From the NCBI RefSeq assembly GCF_040802235.1, contig NC_133164.1:111370302-111434301 (forward strand): a stretch of DNA of 64,000 bases, written 5' to 3'. Made by a program: the position numbers and the translations under genes. The notes under the pieces are model-generated. The model was given only the letters and a program-made list of their open reading frames with translations, did not search any database and was not told the DNA's origin. Origin of the DNA: Manis javanica (Eukaryota; Chordata; Mammalia; Pholidota; Manidae). Shown here piece by piece: positions 59,601-64,000 of this stretch (the stretch's first letter is position 1; every line of letters begins with the position of its first letter).

Positions 59601-60210
59601 GCTTTATTATGCTCCTAGGAAAACTCAGAATGGTCTTGCATCTCTGTGACCAATGTATGGGCTTATCCTTTCACTTCATTACTAACCATTGACAATTAGC
59701 ACTGTCAACTTGCTGTTAGAAGTTTGCCCTAATCTTCTACTGTAGTTTGAAAATCAACACTCTTTAATATACCAGATTTAAATATGTTACAGCAGAAGTC
59801 TGTCAACTTAACTCAAGCCTGTTGATGTTCAACAAATTAAATAATATGGCTTTGTTGCTCCTTTTGTTCTTAGTCTAATTTTGATTTTCTTAGTATGTTT
59901 TGTTAGCTCCTGGCCTCTTTGTCTGTAAGCTGGCCACTGAAAAGGGAATTCTACAGAAAAATCAGTCTTGGAAGCACTACACGCTACATGCCACAAGATT
60001 TGTAAAACACACAGCGTATTAAAGGCTTGAGAAGTCCCGTAGTGAAGAAGCCTGTTTAAAATAGTTTGTTTAATCTAATGTTCCCAAATGTATTTGACCG
60101 CAGAAATTTTCTTTTTTTTCCACAACATCTATTGGAACACAGTTTGGAAAATGCTAGTCTCATGTTATAACTTACTGTCCTGGATAAGGGTCATAAAAAG
60201 GGTAGAAAGA
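56621..60210. other. Intergenic stretch without an assigned feature
   Basis: No named repeat or exon recognised. A short direct repeat, AAAAAAATTGGACTC followed by AT-rich sequence, occurs twice at about 58850 and 58885. Open frames, including a 76-codon minus-strand frame at 58900-59127, have no recognised content. Confidence 0.45.
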
Positions 60211-60214
60211 GTAT

Positions 60215-60688
60215 TTTTTTTAGATTTTTTTAAATTAAGGTATTATTGATACACACTTTTATGAAGGTTTCACATGAAAAACAATGTGGTACTACATTCA
60301 CACATATTATTGAGTCCCCCCCACCCCATTGCAGTCACTGCCCATCAGTGTTGTAAGAGGTCACAGAGTCACTATTTGCCTTCTCTGTGCTGCACTGTCC
60401 TCCCCATCATCCCCCCCACACCATTTGTGCCAATCATAATACCCCTAAATCCCCTTCTCCCTCCCTCTCCACCCTCCCCACTCTCCCCTATCCCTCCCCT
60501 TTGGTAACTACTAGTCCCTTCTTGGAGTCTGTGATTCTGCTTGCTGTTTTGTTCCTTCAGTTTTGCTTCATTGTTATACTCCACAAATGAGGGAAATCAT
60601 TTGGCACTTGTCTTTCTCCGCCTGGCTTATTTCACTGAGCATAATGTCCTCCAGCTCCATTCATGTTTATTGCAAATGGTAGGATTAA
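60215..60688 (-). mobile_element. L1 3' end, minus strand (left half of a head-to-head pair)
   Basis: From a T-rich left end (the reversed poly-A), through TATGAAGGTTTCACATGAAA, CCCCATTGCAGTCACTGCCC, CCATTTGTGCCAATCATAAT and GTTATACTCCACAAATGAGG, to CATTTATTGCAAATGGTAGG-like sequence at 60688. This is the same 3' UTR type as the L1s at 4421 and 8347. It stops abruptly where plus-strand L1 begins. Confidence 0.9.
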
Positions 60689-61650
60689 AAAATGGGTACA
60701 GGATATAAACAGATACTTCTCCAAAGAAGAAATTCAGATGGCCAACAGGCACATGAAAAGATGCTCCACATCACTAATTATCAGGGGAAATGCAAATAAA
60801 AACCACAGTGAGATATCACCTCACACAGGTTAGGATGGCCAGCATCAAAAAGACTAAGAACAACAAATGCTGGCAAGGATGCGGAGAAAGGGAAACCCTC
60901 CTACACTGCTGGCGGGAATGTAAGCTAGTTCAACCATTGTGGAAGGCAATATAGAGGTGTTCCTCAAAAAACTAAAAATAGAAATTCCATTTAACCCAGG
61001 AATTCCACTCCTAGGAATTTACCCAAAGAATACAACTTCTCAGATTCAAAAAGACATGCACCCCTATGTTTATTCCAGCACTATTTACAATAGCCAAGAT
61101 ATGAAAGCAACCTAAGTGTCCATAAGTAGATGAATGGATAAAGAAGAGGTGGTACATTTACACAATGGAATATTATTCAGCCATGAAAAGAAAATAAATC
61201 CTGCTGTTTGCAACAACATGAATGGATCTAGAGGGTATTATGCTCAGTGAAATAAACCAGGCAGAGAAAGACAAATACCAAATGATTTCAGTTACTTGTG
61301 GGATATAAAAACAAAGTAAAACAGAGGAACAAAACAGCAGTAGACTCATAGACACCGAGATGGGACTAGTGGTTACCAAAGGGGAGGGGGTTGGGGCCGG
61401 TGGTGGAGAGGGCAAAGGGGGTAAAGGGGCACAATAATTCGCAATCACAATATAGTTGGTCCTGGGGATGGTAGCACATCATGGAGAATATAGTGAATGA
61501 TTCTGTCACATCTTTCTATGTTGGTAGATAGTAACCATACTAAAGGGGCTGAGCATTTAATCATATGGGTAAACTGTTGAACCACTGTGCTCTACATTTG
61601 AAACCAGTATAAGATTGTGTAATATCAATGATACCTCAATAAAATAAATG
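60689..61650 (+). mobile_element. L1 ORF2 end and 3' UTR, plus strand (right half of a head-to-head pair)
   Basis: Begins in ORF2 (TAAAAAATGGGTACAGGATA, AAATTCAGATGGCCAACAGG), continues through CACACAGGTTAGGATGGCCA and TACACAATGGAATATTATTC to the end of ORF2. It then carries a different 3' UTR (CAATCACAATATAGTTGGTC, TCACATCTTTCTATGTTGGT) ending AATGATACCTCAATAAAATA. The reading frame is broken, so it is not coding-competent. Confidence 0.92.
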
Positions 61651-62490
61651 AATAAATCAGAACCCTATCCATGAGATCTGAGGATTCACTATTTGTAGAA
61701 GTTCCCCAGGTTATTCAGCTGAATGGAAAACCATTTTCCTAGCAGAACCATAGGATATGTTTTGTGTAATTTCACTAAAAATCAATCTACAAGGGCCCAT
61801 GGTGATCTTTTCATCATCCTAGTGACTAATCAGTAGTACTAGCCCTTAAATATTTTTCAGATCAAACTTGTCTCTGTCTTACTACATGGCATAGAACCCT
61901 GAGCTCTTAACCAAACCCCTGCCTTTTGAGCCCAGCAGAGAAACGGTCATCATCATTTGAGAGTGGATTCCTCTAATTCCTTTCAGAGGGGCAGTGCCAT
62001 GGGTAATGAGTCCCAGCTCTGTTTTGACATTTAGAGGGAAACCCTCTCATTTTAAGTGATTAACTTTCTTCCCTTCAAGGATGTTACATATACTATATCT
62101 GAATGTAGTTAAGTGTATGGGTGACTTTGCCTAGTAACTCTGAGGCACTGCCTTCCTAATGTAGTGAGAGGGCTTGGCTTCCTGTCAGCGTTTGTGGGCT
62201 CATGAGCTAGGATGACCCATTTCTGGGGTCGAGTGGCTGGTTCTAGGCTGTCTTCAACCTGTGGGTATTTAAGGAGAAAAGCAGTTTTGAGTGAAGTGCT
62301 ATAAAACACTTAGACCATTTAAGGTAATCCACAGGTTTTGGAGCAATCGTCTTTCTATCTTAGTTTTCTCATCCCCTTTATCTCACTGTTCTGGTTTCCT
62401 GTAGGCTAAGAATCAGAAAACAGCCCTGGAGATCAGAGTAAGCTGCATAACTCCCTGAAAAGAAGAGACTTGAGCACAGAGGATTTGTAA
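61651..62490. other. Intergenic stretch without an assigned feature
   Basis: No repeat, exon or RNA gene recognised. Confidence 0.5.
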
Positions 62491-62494
62491 CTAT

Positions 62495-62815
62495 TCTGTA
62501 TGATATTAAAATGGTAGATACAGGTCATTACATATTTGCCAAAGCCCACAGGAGGCGCACCACCCAGAGTGAACCCTAAGGTCAATAATGGCCTTTAGAG
62601 GATGATGACCCAAAGTGTCAGTGTAGTTCACCGATTGCTACTAATGTTCCGGAATATATAATTCTCTATATTCTGGTGGCTGGTGTTGATAATGGGGAGA
62701 TTGGGGCAGGGATCAGGGGGTGGGGGGAATATGGGAACTCTCTGTACTTTCTGCTCAATTTTGCTGTGACTCCAAAATTTCTCCAAAACAACAAAGTCTG
62801 TTTCAAAAATAAAGA
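62495..62815 (+). mobile_element. Old L1M-type 3' end
   Basis: GGTGTTGATAATGGGGAGAT, GGCAGGGATCAGGGGGTGGG, AATATGGGAACTCTCTGTAC, TTTCTGCTCAATTTTGCTGT and GACTCCAAAATTTCTCCAAA, then AATAAAGAAGAG, match the terminal layout of ancient mammalian L1M elements ('gataatgggggaggctatg...tatatgggaaatctctgtacctt...ctcaattttgctgtgaacc'). It is much more diverged than the other L1s here. Confidence 0.75.
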
Positions 62816-63998
62816 AGAGGGGAGTTTGAAGTTATGCTTAAATTTTTTTTTTAATCCTAGTAATTGGGGAGTTGCAAAACAAAACAAAACCCTGGGTATT
62901 AATCCAGTCTTTATGAAGTGCTTTCCCCTGTGTGCCCCTTACTGATACGTCCACCTTTCTTTGCCTTCCTCCCTCTCCTCCCTGCCAATCATCCTTATCA
63001 ACCCAGAATTATCTCCTCAGTTCCAGGATCTTCTATCCAAAGGTCTGTAAGAAATCTAGATTTGCATGTCCCTTAGGAACCTCAACATCAACTGTTTCCA
63101 AAGGAAATCATTAACTCCCCATTCCAACTCTTCCTTTCGTATTCCGACCTTCATGTGAAAAGAGGTCTGACCTTCTGTGTGGATGAGAACTCTAGTTGTC
63201 CTTCTAAATTTTCATGCTAAAATAACAACAGTCCTCACTTCCGGTCAGATATAGTGGGTTGAATACTTGCGGGTATCTGTGTTCCCACTGAAACCCCAAC
63301 AGCATTGCATTGCAATAAAAGGATTTAAAAAGAAACATAATCCCACAAGGACAAAGAGACCGGGAAGAGAGGGCAGCTGTGCAATCTCAAAAGGTGGAAA
63401 AGTACATGGATCAATGATAACTGACTTAGCAAACCACAGACAATCAGAACCCTAATTGGCAGAGGGAAAAACCCCAAAACACGCTGATTAACATGGATGA
63501 ACCCTGAAAGAGGTCAGGAAGAGCAGGCTCCAGGCACTTCTTAAAGAAGCAGTCAAATAAATAAAATGTCAGACATGGGAGGTCTTACAAACATAGCCTG
63601 CTGGTTCATGTTTACTTTTCCAGAAAGCATCTGGAGGATGTGTTCCACCAAAATAAGAGGGGAAGCCAAGAACCAATAGGACATGGTATTTAAAACAAAA
63701 CAGAGGCATAGGGCATCCTGGTTTGTTGATGAAGGACAGTCCCAGGACCGCAGCTAGGCTCATGACTTGCTAGTTCTTGTAATTCTCGTACCTGTAGGTG
63801 TAGCAAAATTCAATGATTTGTTCAAGGTCAGACAGCTAGTCTAGTGAGTTTTAGAGCTAGGAATCAAACCAGGTATACCTGCTGCAAAGGCATGGTAGAA
63901 CTCTTCTACAATTATGGAATTCTGAGCCAAACAGTGACTAATGCAGAGAATAACAGTTCTAAAACATAAGCTTACAAATGAGAATTAAATGAGATAAT
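62816..63998. other. Right-edge stretch with possible old L1 and MIR pieces
   Basis: 63240-63670 has strings (GGATTTAAAAAGAAACATAA; GGAGGATGTGTTCCACCAAA) that may be old L1 3'-region sequence, at low confidence. 63800-63890 (TTCAAGGTCAGACAGCTAGT, GAGCTAGGAATCAAACCAGG) is a reversed MIR-like piece. No gene was recognised to the window end. Confidence 0.4.
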
Positions 63999-64000
63999 CA

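Noticed and set aside
1..64000. CRISPR array, tRNA, rRNA or snRNA gene
   Set aside because: No regularly spaced repeats, and no tRNA box pair or known small-RNA motif was recognised. The window is mammalian.

Overview
This is a placental-mammal genomic window containing one recognisable gene: the 5' end of CCBE1 (collagen and calcium-binding EGF domains 1), on the minus strand. Coding exon 1 (34242-34372) carries a start codon, a leucine-rich signal peptide and a GTAAGG donor. Coding exon 2 (33710-33790) has a TTAG acceptor and a GTAAGC donor, and encodes [17 protein letters not shown] followed by [10 protein letters not shown]. The two exons join in frame across a 451-bp intron. They lie in a CpG island of about 33.8-34.75 kb. 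Everything left of 33709 is then the start of CCBE1 intron 2; exon 3 was not found and is presumably outside the window. Everything right of about 34.5 kb is promoter and upstream intergenic DNA. No other protein-coding gene, rRNA or tRNA gene, or CRISPR array could be supported.

The organism looks like a laurasiatherian-type placental mammal. It has ordinary mammalian repeats: MIR, ERVL-MaLR/MLT1 LTRs, hAT-Charlie elements and several L1 3' ends. L1 copies with two kinds of 3' UTR are the youngest-looking repeats, and I saw no lineage-diagnostic SINE (no Alu, B1, SINEC, BOV, PRE or VES-like element). The L1 3' UTR type together with the lack of young SINEs makes a pangolin my best guess, at low confidence.

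Layout. 1-33.7 kb: CCBE1 intron 2, with a hAT-Charlie fragment, a CTCF-like motif at 2205, MIRs, a minus-strand L1 with a 12-bp target-site duplication (4409-5085), a 1.7-kb plus-strand L1 with an 18-bp duplication and an apparent 3' transduction (8329-10078), three MLT1/ERVL-like LTRs, two MER5-like elements and long unassigned stretches. 33.7-35.3 kb: CCBE1 exons, CpG island and a promoter-proximal E-box cluster. 35.3-64 kb: intergenic DNA with MIRs, MER20-like elements, MLT1 and ERVL-like LTRs, a cluster of class-I-like LTRs at 51.86-53.95 kb (one split by an L1, one flanked by a 5-bp duplication), a head-to-head L1 pair at 60.2-61.65 kb and an old L1M 3' end near 62.5-62.8 kb.

I do not see a convincing new biological system. 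The observations most worth checking are the L1 3'-transduction structure, the head-to-head L1 junction, three same-orientation CTCF-like motifs around CCBE1 (one in its promoter) and the E-box cluster upstream of it. All calls were made by eye. Repeat boundaries are approximate unless a duplication or LTR terminus is cited.
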